Part shown: piece by piece, positions 52,836 through 60,810 of the stretch
How positions within the stretch are numbered: the first letter of the stretch is position 1
Layout: the number at the start of each line of letters is the position of its first letter
NCBI RefSeq assembly: GCF_945605565.1
Contig: NZ_OX216966.1
Coordinates: forward strand, 496,001-560,000
Source of the DNA: Paenibacillus dendritiformis
Lineage (GTDB): Bacteria > Bacillota > Bacilli > Paenibacillales > Paenibacillaceae
Length of the DNA: 64,000 nucleotides
Reading direction: 5' to 3'
Position numbers and translations under genes: made by a program
The notes under the pieces: generated by a model
What the model saw: the letters and a program-made list of their open reading frames with translations, nothing else
What the model was told of the DNA's origin: nothing
The model's database searches: none

Positions 52836-53797
52836 TAAGCTTGATAATAATCAATTAACTCATATAGAACCTCAATAAGTTTTTGCTTCAAACTTAGTGG
52901 TTCAATGACTTGAATAGATTTACCGTAAGGTAACAGTAAATACGGTACATATGTATGAATTGCTTCTTCTTCAAGTAGAAATACAGCTTTCTTTGAAGTT
53001 CGTTCTTTGAAATGATGCCCTAAAAACCAATGCTGGCATAAATTATCCAACGCACTGGTCGTACCGCCAACAACTAATGGCATAAGTCCTTGCTTATCTG
53101 CTGTTTCTGGAAGCAGGCTTTTCATAAAAAATTCACCGGCCGAAAAGGACGTTGGACGATTGAAGGTAATTTCTGTTTGAATAATACTGCGAATTCGCCC
53201 TACTCTAAAACTGCGGACTTCATTCCTCAGATGGCAAAATGCAATGACATACCAGTTATTATTCCAATAAATCATTCCATATGGATCAACCATCCTGCGC
53301 TTGGATTGCTCTTCACGATTTGTATGATATTCAATTTCTACAGATGATTCGTTTACTATACCTTGCTCCAATTGCTTCAATATTGGCTCCATAGATGATT
53401 TTCCAGTTGGACTTATGACTTCAAGCCCTTTTAAATGTTGCTTAATCCTTCTTTCCTGCTCTTGATTTGAATACATTGTTAGCTTTGATGTCGCTCGGTC
53501 TAATGCCTCTCCTAAAAAGTAGCCAGCTTCTTGGGCAAAAACAGCAGCATGAAGTAATGCAGTTTTCTCATCAACATCGAAAAGAAGAGGACTTTTAATA
53601 AAATTATTCAACAGGGTATACCCCCCATGATGACCTGTGTCCGATATAATCGGGACACCACTGGCAGAAAGCGCATCAATATAACGGTAAACCGTCCTTA
53701 TATTAATCTCTAACTTTTCAGCTATTTGTTTTGCAGTAATTTTCCTGCCTGAATTCAACATCCATAGAATCGCCATCATATTATCAATTTTAGACAT
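52835..53797 (-). CDS. YafY-type HTH/WYL-domain transcriptional regulator
   Basis: The 320-aa protein begins with an HTH_11 domain (MMAILWMLNSGRKITAKQIA; EKLEINIRTVYRYIDALSAS) and has a central WYL domain (VEIEYHTNREEQSKRRMVDP; YGMIYWNNNWYVIAFCHLRN; FRVGRIRSI) plus a WCX C-terminal extension. WYL regulators bind nucleic-acid or metabolite ligands; this YobV/YafY type is usually a local regulator. It probably controls the PfpI gene directly downstream. Confidence 0.92.
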   Translation of the reverse strand: MSKIDNMMAILWMLNSGRKITAKQIAEKLEINIRTVYRYIDALSASGVPIISDTGHHGGYTLLNNFIKSPLLFDVDEKTALLHAAVFAQEAGYFLGEALDRATSKLTMYSNQEQERRIKQHLKGLEVISPTGKSSMEPILKQLEQGIVNESSVEIEYHTNREEQSKRRMVDPYGMIYWNNNWYVIAFCHLRNEVRSFRVGRIRSIIQTEITFNRPTSFSAGEFFMKSLLPETADKQGLMPLVVGGTTSALDNLCQHWFLGHHFKERTSKKAVFLLEEEAIHTYVPYLLLPYGKSIQVIEPLSLKQKLIEVLYELIDYYQA

Positions 53798-53872
53798 AAT
53801 GCTTTACCTCAATTCATTTTGCTTAACACATTTTGATACCGCCAACCACCTACCACATAAAATGTAGACCGC

Positions 53873-54508
53873 TTATGTATGCGGTGTTGATCTTCCCTTC
53901 CACTTCTCCTTCAATGCTTTCAAATCCTCTACGAAGAACCTTAGTAAATTGGGTCTCCTTCTTACGGCAAGCGGGTGATAGGTAAAGCTGATCGGGATAC
54001 CCTGAAACTCGTGCCAGTTCCCTCGCAATTCCTTGACACTCGCATTCTCCTTCTGTGGGAATATTGCTTCCGCCACGACATTCCCAAAACCAAATAATAC
54101 CGACGGCTGCTTCTGCAGGAGCTGTAATTGTAGATGGGGAAGACATGCTGTTCTGGCCTCAGGTTTATTATAAGCACGCATCGGTCTGCATTTAAGCAAA
54201 TAGGTGACATAAACCGAGTTCGTATCGATACCCGCTTCCCTCAAGCCGAGTTGGAGTGTTTCCCGGGTGCCGCACAAAAACGAATTTCCTTCCCGATCCT
54301 CGCGGGCTCCCGGATTATCCAGGATCAACATAAGCTTGGCTTTCGGATTTCCTTCACCCCAGATAACACGAGTCCGTTGCTTGGATAGCTCGCAACATTC
54401 ACAATGCTGAAGGGCTTCGGGCGCTTGTTCTTCAGGCAAGATGACAAAGGGATGGTCCATTTCCGTGTCATACAGCTCCTTCCTTTCTTTCGCACGCAAT
54501 GAATTCAT
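53873..54508 (-). CDS. Uracil-DNA glycosylase (family 4/5-like, Fe-S)
   Basis: The 211-aa protein has the Fe-S UDG layout: N-terminal cysteines in LQHCECCELSKQRTRVI, motif A KLMLILDNPGAREDREGNSF, then LCGTRETLQLGL, the LLKCRPMRAYNKPEARTACL segment with further cysteines, and motif B FTYHPLAVRRRPNL. It excises uracil from DNA. Motif A reads LDNPGARED instead of the usual GEAPGxxED, so activity may differ. The nearby gene order is unremarkable. It lies directly beside the leftmost rlmH-end-like repeat. Confidence 0.85.
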   Translation of the reverse strand: MNSLRAKERKELYDTEMDHPFVILPEEQAPEALQHCECCELSKQRTRVIWGEGNPKAKLMLILDNPGAREDREGNSFLCGTRETLQLGLREAGIDTNSVYVTYLLKCRPMRAYNKPEARTACLPHLQLQLLQKQPSVLFGFGNVVAEAIFPQKENASVKELRGNWHEFQGIPISFTYHPLAVRRRPNLLRFFVEDLKALKEKWKGRSTPHT

Positions 54509-54540
54509 TATCCCCCACCCAGAGCAAAAACTTGCCTTTC

Positions 54541-54566
54541 TTTAGGATACGGTTCCCCTGACTTAT
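54541..54566. repeat. rlmH-3'-end-like repeat A
   Basis: GATACGGTTCCCC (54546-54558) is identical to the rlmH 3' end at 59968-59980. On the minus strand it translates in frame as DKSGEPYPK, compared with rlm[14 protein letters not shown]. It is followed by ATCTTGAGCGA, shared with repeat B. It is interpreted as an attachment-site remnant. Confidence 0.55.
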
Positions 54567-54599
54567 CTTGAGCGACGGCAATTTACTTGAATCAGCATT

Positions 54600-55000
54600 C
54601 CCAGTGTTCCCAGAATAATGGCAATAAGGAGGTATTTTGAATGCAGACTAAATATGTAAAAGAGAGAGTTTTTCTCTTTCCACGATTTATCCATGAGATG
54701 AGGAATCTTCCTGGTTAGCTTTAGCTCTGCTTCCGAGCCTGGCAACCATTGGATCATGGATTGCATTAGCCAGAGGCATGGCCGATTATGCCGATGCCGA
54801 GTATTTACGCATCGCTTCCTTTTTACATATAAGAACTCCGAGTCCATTTATGGCATCACTATAAAAATGAAAATTACTGGTACGGCGTGACAAACCCGTT
54901 TTTGATCTCGAATTGAGAACCTTTCAATCAAAAAAATGTCGAACCAAGCCAGACGGCCCGCAAACTTGAACAACGCGATAGTAAGAAGCTTGATCTGTAA
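54600..55000 (+). pseudogene. Decayed, internally deleted copy of the fatty-acid hydroxylase gene
   Basis: The stretch repeats 51290-51950. The ribosome site AAGGAGG is followed by ATG CAG ACT AAA TAT GTA; then come recognisable pieces for the first helix and for FLHIRTPS, followed by a jump that removes about 290 bases (His boxes 2 and 3), then the WHHYKNENYWYGVTNP segment and the QARRQARKLEQRDSKKLDL end. Several frameshifts make it non-functional. The terminator behind it is also duplicated. Confidence 0.85.
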
Positions 55001-55007
55001 AGAAAAC

Positions 55008-55036
55008 AACCCGCTAAACGCCAAAGTTTGCGGGTT
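55008..55036 (+). terminator. Duplicated terminator behind the hydroxylase pseudogene
   Basis: AACCCGC...GCGGGTT, nearly identical to 51960-51988. The preceding AGAAAAC and the following GCTTCTAT are shared as well, so the terminator was copied with the gene. Confidence 0.75.
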
Positions 55037-55308
55037 GCTTCTATTCATGAGCATCTTACTGCAATCTCTCGATCCGCCATCTGCTGCTGGGCGAATCCAG
55101 TAGATAAAGAACACAGTGTTTATGTTTATATGGAGCAGGTCCCACGCGCGGCAAATTGCGTGAACGAAGATTGGATCCTGCTCCCGAAGCCTACACCGTA
55201 GAAGAATTTCAAGGGAATCATTTTAATGAAGTACTGGTATATACCGCTAAAGCAATGTGTGTGATTTGATTCCCCACTTTTTCGTATTTACAACAACCTC
55301 AACTCTCC

Positions 55309-55350
55309 GCCTTACCACTATTTAGATACGGTTCACCTTAACATCTATAG
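55309..55350. repeat. rlmH-3'-end-like repeat B
   Basis: GATACGGTTCACC (55325-55337) preceded by CTATTTA matches the rlmH 3' end with two substitutions and one gap. The downstream TTAACATCTATAGAGCGAA matches repeat C at 27 of 30 positions over the joint block. Apart from this and the next hairpin, 55037-55496 contains no gene I can support. Confidence 0.6.
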
Positions 55351-55355
55351 AGCGA

Positions 55356-55391
55356 AATCAAAAGGCACCCGATTGGGTGCCTTTTGATTTC
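55356..55391. terminator. Strong 16-bp hairpin
   Basis: AAATCAAAAGGCACCC and GGGTGCCTTTTGATTT form a perfect 16-bp stem with a four-base loop, symmetric enough to stop transcription in both directions. No gene ends close to it, so it may be the boundary terminator of an inserted segment. Confidence 0.8.
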
Positions 55392-55496
55392 TTAGACTGA
55401 GTACTCGAAACTCTAAAAGAGATAGTATCTTCATTTCAACTAATAACATCATTTAGTAAGGGATCAAACTGTCCTACAAGTTAATTTGGAGGGAAT

Positions 55497-55640
55497 ATGA
55501 TTCTCACTCTCGACAAGCAGCTGGAACGCAAGCTCTTTATCATGAGTATTTCAATATCGATTGAGATTGATGTTTGCGCGATCACGCAAATATCATGCGG
55601 CAGATACGGATTTGCCGTGGATTCCTATTTGATATATTAA
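55497..55640 (+). CDS. Possible 47-aa peptide
   Basis: ATG 55497 follows TTGGAGGGA at short spacing, and the frame reads MILTLDKQLERKLFIM, ending in CGRYGFAVDSYLIY. It might be a small regulator fragment (an RHH- or HTH-like start), but no family is recognised. The segment upstream of the serine hydrolase has no other candidate. Confidence 0.25.
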   Translation: MILTLDKQLERKLFIMSISISIEIDVCAITQISCGRYGFAVDSYLIY

Positions 55641-55706
55641 TATTGCTCAACATGGAAGCGGGCTACGAAATAGCCAACGCTTATACATTTCGAGGGGGAG
55701 AAATAG

Positions 55707-57743
55707 ATGACAACCATAATTCGCAAAGGGTTCAAACCTGCTGTCCTTGCCACTGCAATCCTCATTGGATTGACTGCAATGACGCCCGACATACCGGTAT
55801 ATGCCACACAAGATCACAGCGCATCGGTGCAGAAAACAGCCACCGCTTCGAGAGAGGCCATTCCAATCACAACCGAATCGGTAGAGAGGTTTGCGGATTC
55901 TTATTTCTCGCGTCCCGATGTCAGGGAGCGGCTCAAAGGCGCACTCTTTCTTGTCGTCAAAGATGATAAGGTACTGCTCAATAAAGGATACGGATATGCC
56001 GATGTGGCCGCCAAGAAGCCTATTGACCCCGATAAGACTGTATTCAGAATGGCGTCAATATCCAAAGTTTTCACAGCAACGGCAGTCATGCAGCTCGTTG
56101 AGCAAGGCAAAATCGATCTGGAACATGACATATCCAAATATATGGCAGACATCACCATCCCTAATAAAACAGGCTTCCCGCTTAAGATGAAACATCTGTT
56201 GACCCATACAACCGGGTATAACTACACAGATGGTTCCGCAGCAGCAAGCCGCATATCTCTTGATCGCTATGTAAAAGAAAATATACCGACTGTCATACGC
56301 AAACCTGGAGAGGCCTACCGTTATGATAATATAGCTTTCGTACAACAGGGATATATCGTACAAAATGTATCGAAGCTCCCGTTTGAAAGCTACATGAAAG
56401 AGCATATATTTAAACCGCTCGGTATGAATAGATCCGATTTTACAATGAGTGCCGATGTCAAAGCAAATCTCGCCAAAGGCTATGATCCTGAAGGCAACGA
56501 GATTGCTCTCTACGATAATACCCCCTATATTGACCCAACCGGAGGATTATTCTCAACCGGAAGCGATATGGCCAAGTACATAACTGCGATGTTAAATGGA
56601 GGCAAGCTCGGGGACAATCGAATATTGAAGGAACAAACGACCCGGACCATGGAGTCCTTTCAATACGGCATTCATTCGAAGCTGCCTGTAATGTCATATG
56701 GGTTCGAATCTTTCCTTAAGCACCTTCACAATGGAGAGGTTGTCATCGGGAAAGGCGGGGATCTTGCTGGAGCTCATTCCTGGATGTGGATGCTGCCCGA
56801 GCACAAAGTAGGCGCGATGGTTATCGTGAACGGCGAGACGATAGATCCGAGAATCGAACTGTTCGCCGCCTTCATGCAGCAGTTTTATCCCGATCAACGC
56901 TCTGCCGCAACGGCTCAACTTAAACCGGCACAGAAACAGTTGACTCGATTTGAAGGCACATACAGAAACCTGCGGAATCCGATGGCGATCTCGAGTATTA
57001 CGGCAGGTAAGGACGGTACAATTACGGTAAAAGATCAGATGGGTACTCATAAGCTGAAACAGCTAGAAGCTTTATTGTTTCAAGACGAGGACGGCATGAC
57101 AGCGGGCTTTAAAGAGGATAGTAACGGGGGGATCAACTACTTCTATTACAACGCCCCAGACAGTTTTTTCGAGAAATTGCCAAACCCTAAGCAATACCGT
57201 GACGTACCTAAAAATCATCCGTATGCCTCTTCTATTTATCTGGTAAGAAAACTTCAAAATGTAAGCGATGACGGCCCAAACACATTCAGACCTAAAAAAG
57301 CTATAACCCGGGCGGAATTCATTCAAATGCTGGTGCAGATTGGCGGATTTCAATTAAGCAAGCAGCCTGTCCGATTCACCGATTCGGTGGGCCATCCGCT
57401 TGCACCGGAAATTCAGACAGCCGTTGAGCATTTAGGTGTCGCAGGATTACAGGACGGACGTTTTGAACCGAATCGAGCGATAACGAGGCAGGAAGCTGCT
57501 TTATTAGCATGGAGATTTGCGCAGACGTATAGAACGGACCAACCGCAAAAAGCAAAGCTACGTGGCAAACAACCATCATCTTGGGCCCGGGATGCCGTAC
57601 AATTTGTTGCTGCCGCAAAACTGTTTGGTCCTGAAGTAAAGATTGGAGCGAATGGAGCGATAAATTATGAACCTATGCGCCCAATGCTTCGCCAAGAAGC
57701 CGCTGCGTTGTTAGCCGGGCTTGCCGTACCGTCGGGATCATAA
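55707..57743 (+). CDS. Secreted class-C beta-lactamase-like serine hydrolase with SLH domains
   Basis: A signal peptide (KPAVLATAILIGLTAM) leads a 678-aa exoprotein. Residues about 55-400 are a beta-lactamase/D-Ala-D-Ala peptidase fold with catalytic MASISKVFTATAVMQLVEQ (SxxK: SISK), the Tyr motif PGEAYRYDN (YDN) and GKGGDLAGAHSW near the third motif. A DUF3471-like beta domain follows (about 420-500), then SLH-type repeats (FIQMLVQIGGFQLSK; RAITRQEAALLAWRFA; PMLRQEAAALLAG) that would tether it to the wall. AGGGGGAG precedes the ATG. It may modify peptidoglycan or hydrolyse esters or antibiotics. It lies between rlmH-end-like repeats B and C. Confidence 0.9.
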   Translation: MTTIIRKGFKPAVLATAILIGLTAMTPDIPVYATQDHSASVQKTATASREAIPITTESVERFADSYFSRPDVRERLKGALFLVVKDDKVLLNKGYGYADVAAKKPIDPDKTVFRMASISKVFTATAVMQLVEQGKIDLEHDISKYMADITIPNKTGFPLKMKHLLTHTTGYNYTDGSAAASRISLDRYVKENIPTVIRKPGEAYRYDNIAFVQQGYIVQNVSKLPFESYMKEHIFKPLGMNRSDFTMSADVKANLAKGYDPEGNEIALYDNTPYIDPTGGLFSTGSDMAKYITAMLNGGKLGDNRILKEQTTRTMESFQYGIHSKLPVMSYGFESFLKHLHNGEVVIGKGGDLAGAHSWMWMLPEHKVGAMVIVNGETIDPRIELFAAFMQQFYPDQRSAATAQLKPAQKQLTRFEGTYRNLRNPMAISSITAGKDGTITVKDQMGTHKLKQLEALLFQDEDGMTAGFKEDSNGGINYFYYNAPDSFFEKLPNPKQYRDVPKNHPYASSIYLVRKLQNVSDDGPNTFRPKKAITRAEFIQMLVQIGGFQLSKQPVRFTDSVGHPLAPEIQTAVEHLGVAGLQDGRFEPNRAITRQEAALLAWRFAQTYRTDQPQKAKLRGKQPSSWARDAVQFVAAAKLFGPEVKIGANGAINYEPMRPMLRQEAAALLAGLAVPSGS

Positions 57744-57816
57744 GGGTGGCGTGCTCACAGCCCAAATCCGTGCTTGAGGAATTGAACGCATCACGAAGCA
57801 CAAAGAGGGAAAAATT

Positions 57817-57855
57817 AAACGGGTAAAGGGACGAATACTAACCCCCTACCCGTTT
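57817..57855 (+). terminator. Terminator-like hairpin after the SLH serine hydrolase
   Basis: AAACGGGTA and TACCCGTTT are complementary around a 21-nt loop, with TTTTC following, 73 bases after the stop. Confidence 0.5.
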
Positions 57856-57860
57856 TCTTA

Positions 57861-57900
57861 GCCCTACTTATGGTACGGTTCACCATATCATCTATAAAGC
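57861..57900. repeat. rlmH-3'-end-like repeat C
   Basis: The 24 bases 57861-57884 match the rlmH 3' end (59957-59980) at 22 positions. On the minus strand it reads GGT GAA CCG TAC CAT AAG TAG, that is GEPYHK-stop, differing from rlmH only at synonymous sites over these codons. Downstream it continues with ATCATCTATAAAGCGAA, shared with repeat B. This preserves the rlmH reading frame end, as SCC-type attachment sites do. Confidence 0.75.
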
Positions 57901-58409
57901 GAACTTAACTCCTATCAAAAGAACTCGTCCATAAGGTAATAATCTCCCATATTATTATTGTTTTTCGGAAATCGCCTCAAAATGCTTGACTATCAACCTT
58001 GTTTACAGTTGGAATATCACCGAAAAAGGTCGACATCAACACAATTGGAGTCTTCTGAGCTATTCAAGTTTGACTAAATGCAGTGTTTCTATCTGACTGT
58101 AGCAGTAAATAAGTGCATCACAAAGAGATCGAGCTAACCTTTGATGAGAAGATTGAGGAATACTTCCAAACTATTGCCCCTTCCGCTAATGAAGCAGAGG
58201 GGGCTTTTTGTGTTCCTAGCAAAATAGTTCGTAGTAAGTAGAAGATTATGATAGCAATCTAATTTTTTATATCGTATGATTCTTCACATACAATAAGATT
58301 TTGCAATAATAAGCTTCATAATATATATCTTATTACACTTTAGGGGAATAAGGCGTACTGCGGATTATTTATATTTTCCGTACGGGAGTTTTTTGGGAAT
58401 GGAGAGACT

Positions 58410-59858
58410 ATGAAAAAAATTATTGTCTTTATGATTGCATTACTTATACTGTTCACCGGATTCGCAACACCAAGTTATGCATTATCAGATTCGCAATCTG
58501 ATTCAATACAAACATTGTTGGATGATGCAAGCCGTATATCAGGTGTACCGGGAATGTCAATCTCAATACTTGTGAACAATGAAGTGCTCTACTTTTCTTC
58601 CGGGTACGCAGATCGTGAAAAGGGACTGCCGGCAAGTGAAAATACTCTATATGAGCTGGCTTCGGTAAGTAAAGCTTTTACCGGCATGGGTATTCTGCTG
58701 ATGGAAGAACAAGGAATGCTGTCAATGTCAGACTCTATCCAGAAATATTTGCCTTGGTTTACGTTAAAGTATCAGGGGAAACACGTTGATATGCAAAGTA
58801 TGACACTCAATAACTTTTTACACCATACTAGCGGCTTAACAAATGGCAGTCACAGTCAAAACATTCCACAAGGCAATACGCCGGATATGTTGCAAAAAAC
58901 CGTAGAAATGCTCGTAGATTCTGAATTGTCGTTCTATCCTGGTGAGCAGTATAATTACGGAACTGTTAATTATGACGTATTAGGTCTGGTTATTGAGATT
59001 GTGTCGGGACAAAGCTATGAAGAATTTATGAAGGAACAGGTATTTCAGCCACTGGGTCTTCACCAGACGTATGTTTATAAAGAAGATGCTCAAGCCACCG
59101 GACAGTTGGCACAGGGCTACCGTTCTTCCTTTTTTATGACAACCCCATATAACGCGCCGGATTATTCCGGGAATAAACCCGCAGGCTACATCATTTCTTG
59201 TACAAAAGATATGGCGCGTTGGATGGGCATACAGATGGGTATTGTGCAGGACATACCCGAAATATTCCATACGGTTATCGAGAAATCACATCAGGGTGAT
59301 AGGTCTGTTCCGGCTGTCAACGAAATGTATTATGCGGCGGGCTGGTCGGTAAACGCCAACCAAACGATGATAGAGCACCCAGGGGGCAATCCCAATTTCG
59401 GAACCGAAATGGTCATACTGCTAAATGAACGAATAGCCATCTGCTTGCTGACCAACGGCGAAAATATCAATAGAAGCATGGTACTAAAAGTTAAAGATAT
59501 ATTAGACGGCAATCTGACGCAGTCATATGGAATAAGCGGCACACAGCTTTTGGACATCATTTTGTCGTCTACCACAATTATTCTTTGCCTATTGGCTGTT
59601 CTGTTCTTTCTCTTAGGATTACGCAGAAGGAAAACGAATGAGCGGCAGCCAATGACAAAAAAGCGAATAATCGTAACAGCTATTTTGCTGATTGCTACGA
59701 TTGTCCAGTGTATAATATGCTATGCATTAGATTGGTCAGAGATACTTATTTGGCGAACATATAGTGTTCTTACAGCTTTGATTTCGTCGGCATTATTAAC
59801 AGCAAGCATTACATGGTTTGTATACACTCACCGATATAATGCCTCGCTCCGAAAATAA
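58410..59858 (+). CDS. Serine hydrolase (class C beta-lactamase-like) with C-terminal membrane helices
   Basis: After a signal peptide (IIVFMIALLILFTGFATPSYA), residues about 35-360 form a beta-lactamase/transpeptidase-like fold with YELASVSKAFTGMGILLMEE (SxxK: SVSK), the Tyr motif PGEQYNYGTVNYDVLGLV (YGT/YxN) and a third motif EHPGGNPNFG (HPGG). The C-terminal 110 residues hold three membrane helices (LLDIILSSTTIILCLLAVLF; IIVTAILLIATIVQCIICYA; SVLTALISSALLTASITWFV). It is an extracytoplasmic hydrolase fixed in the membrane; the substrate could be a peptide, an ester or a beta-lactam. It is the only gene between repeats C and D. Confidence 0.9.
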   Translation: MKKIIVFMIALLILFTGFATPSYALSDSQSDSIQTLLDDASRISGVPGMSISILVNNEVLYFSSGYADREKGLPASENTLYELASVSKAFTGMGILLMEEQGMLSMSDSIQKYLPWFTLKYQGKHVDMQSMTLNNFLHHTSGLTNGSHSQNIPQGNTPDMLQKTVEMLVDSELSFYPGEQYNYGTVNYDVLGLVIEIVSGQSYEEFMKEQVFQPLGLHQTYVYKEDAQATGQLAQGYRSSFFMTTPYNAPDYSGNKPAGYIISCTKDMARWMGIQMGIVQDIPEIFHTVIEKSHQGDRSVPAVNEMYYAAGWSVNANQTMIEHPGGNPNFGTEMVILLNERIAICLLTNGENINRSMVLKVKDILDGNLTQSYGISGTQLLDIILSSTTIILCLLAVLFFLLGLRRRKTNERQPMTKKRIIVTAILLIATIVQCIICYALDWSEILIWRTYSVLTALISSALLTASITWFVYTHRYNASLRK

Positions 59859-59956
59859 GCATTGCATTCGTTCGCCTTATTGAAAAAACGCGAAGATTTC
59901 TTTAAATGAGAGAACAATATCAGCAAAAAGGAAGTGCCAGGCACCCCCTATTTTTC

Positions 59957-59980
59957 GCCCTACTTATGATACGGTTCCCC
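59957..59980. repeat. rlmH 3' end, putative attachment site D
   Basis: On the minus strand these are the last codons of rlmH: GGGGAACCG TATCATAAGTAG plus GGC. The equivalent position (rlmH/orfX 3' end, TATCATAA) is the integration site of staphylococcal SCC elements. Copies in the same orientation occur at 57861, 55309 and 54541. Confidence 0.7.
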
Positions 59981-60439
59981 CCGATTAATCTTCACCGCCC
60001 GGTAAATCTGCTCCACGAGCACCAGGCGCATCAGTTGATGCGGCAGCGTCATGCGGCCGAAGGACAGCTTCGTCTGGGCGCGGCGCAGTACGGCGTCGGA
60101 TAGGCCATTCGAGCCGCCGATGACAAAGACGATGTGGCTTGTCCCATAGGTCGCCAGACGATCGATATGGGAGGCCAGGTCCTCGCTCGACCAGAGCTGT
60201 CCGTCGATCGCCAGCGTCACCACATGCGCATCCGGTTTGATGTGGCCGAGGATGCGGTCGCCTTCCCGCTCCTTCACCTGCTCCACCTCGGCGTCGCTCA
60301 TTTTCTCGGGCGCCTGCTCGTCGGGCACCTCGACCACCTGGAATTTCGCATAGGGCGCCAGCCGCTTGCTATATTCCGCAATCCCCTGCACCAAGTATTT
60401 CTCCTTCAGCTTCCCAACGCATACCAATTGAATAAACAT
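59960..60439 (-). CDS. rlmH: 23S rRNA pseudouridine-1915 N3-methyltransferase
   Basis: The 159-aa SPOUT methyltransferase is complete: [20 protein letters not shown], ending with [19 protein letters not shown] and then [20 protein letters not shown] and [10 protein letters not shown]. It methylates pseudouridine 1915 in helix 69 of 23S rRNA on the assembled ribosome. Its 3' end is a known insertion hot spot for mobile elements in other Firmicutes, and here the sequence downstream is accessory DNA with repeated copies of the gene's last codons. Confidence 0.98.
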   Translation of the reverse strand: MFIQLVCVGKLKEKYLVQGIAEYSKRLAPYAKFQVVEVPDEQAPEKMSDAEVEQVKEREGDRILGHIKPDAHVVTLAIDGQLWSSEDLASHIDRLATYGTSHIVFVIGGSNGLSDAVLRRAQTKLSFGRMTLPHQLMRLVLVEQIYRAVKINRGEPYHK

Positions 60440-60740
60440 TCGTCTCGCTTACCCCGTTTCGTTTTGTTTACTTTATCCAAAAGAGAACCATCGCCTCTTA
60501 AAGTTCCATGCTTGCTTCTAGTGTACCCGACAATTCCTCGACGCGTCTATTCAACGCCACCAGATACCCCATCCCGCTCGCGTTGCTATCAGCAGCCCCC
60601 CATAAGCAGCTATAACTTGCACGTCGCTTCCGCAAAAACCGCGCTCGTCTGTGACCTCACCTCAAAGCTCCGTTCCCGTTATCCTGACCGAATGGGATAG
60701 TGACGATAAGGCCTTGAACATACCAACGAACCCCAGGCAT
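60440..60740. other. Intergenic stretch upstream of rlmH
   Basis: No gene is supported. It must contain the rlmH promoter on the minus strand; AT-rich sequence lies at 60460-60500. The open plus-strand frame across it has no ribosome site and reads as noise. Confidence 0.4.
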
Positions 60741-60770
60741 AAAAAAGGCGCCCTCACACAGAGAGCGCCC
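60741..60770 (-). terminator. Terminator of the SLH phosphatase gene
   Basis: GGGCGCTCTC pairs with GAGGGCGCC around a short loop with one bulge. On the minus strand it is followed by six T residues, 41 bases after the stop. Confidence 0.8.
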
Positions 60771-60810
60771 ACTCCAGCAACTTCACTACCCTATCCTGCT
60801 ACTTAATAGC

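Larger units (their letters stand above)
57744..58409. other. 667-bp intergenic stretch between the serine hydrolase genes
   Basis: No convincing gene is seen. It holds the hairpin AAACGGGTA/TACCCGTTT (57817-57855), repeat C (57861-57900) and a second hairpin GCCCC/GGGGC with TTTTT (58177-58209). A 42-codon frame from GTG 58117 (MHHKEIELTFDEKIEEYFQT...) might be a remnant. An AT-rich promoter-like region precedes the next gene. Confidence 0.5.
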
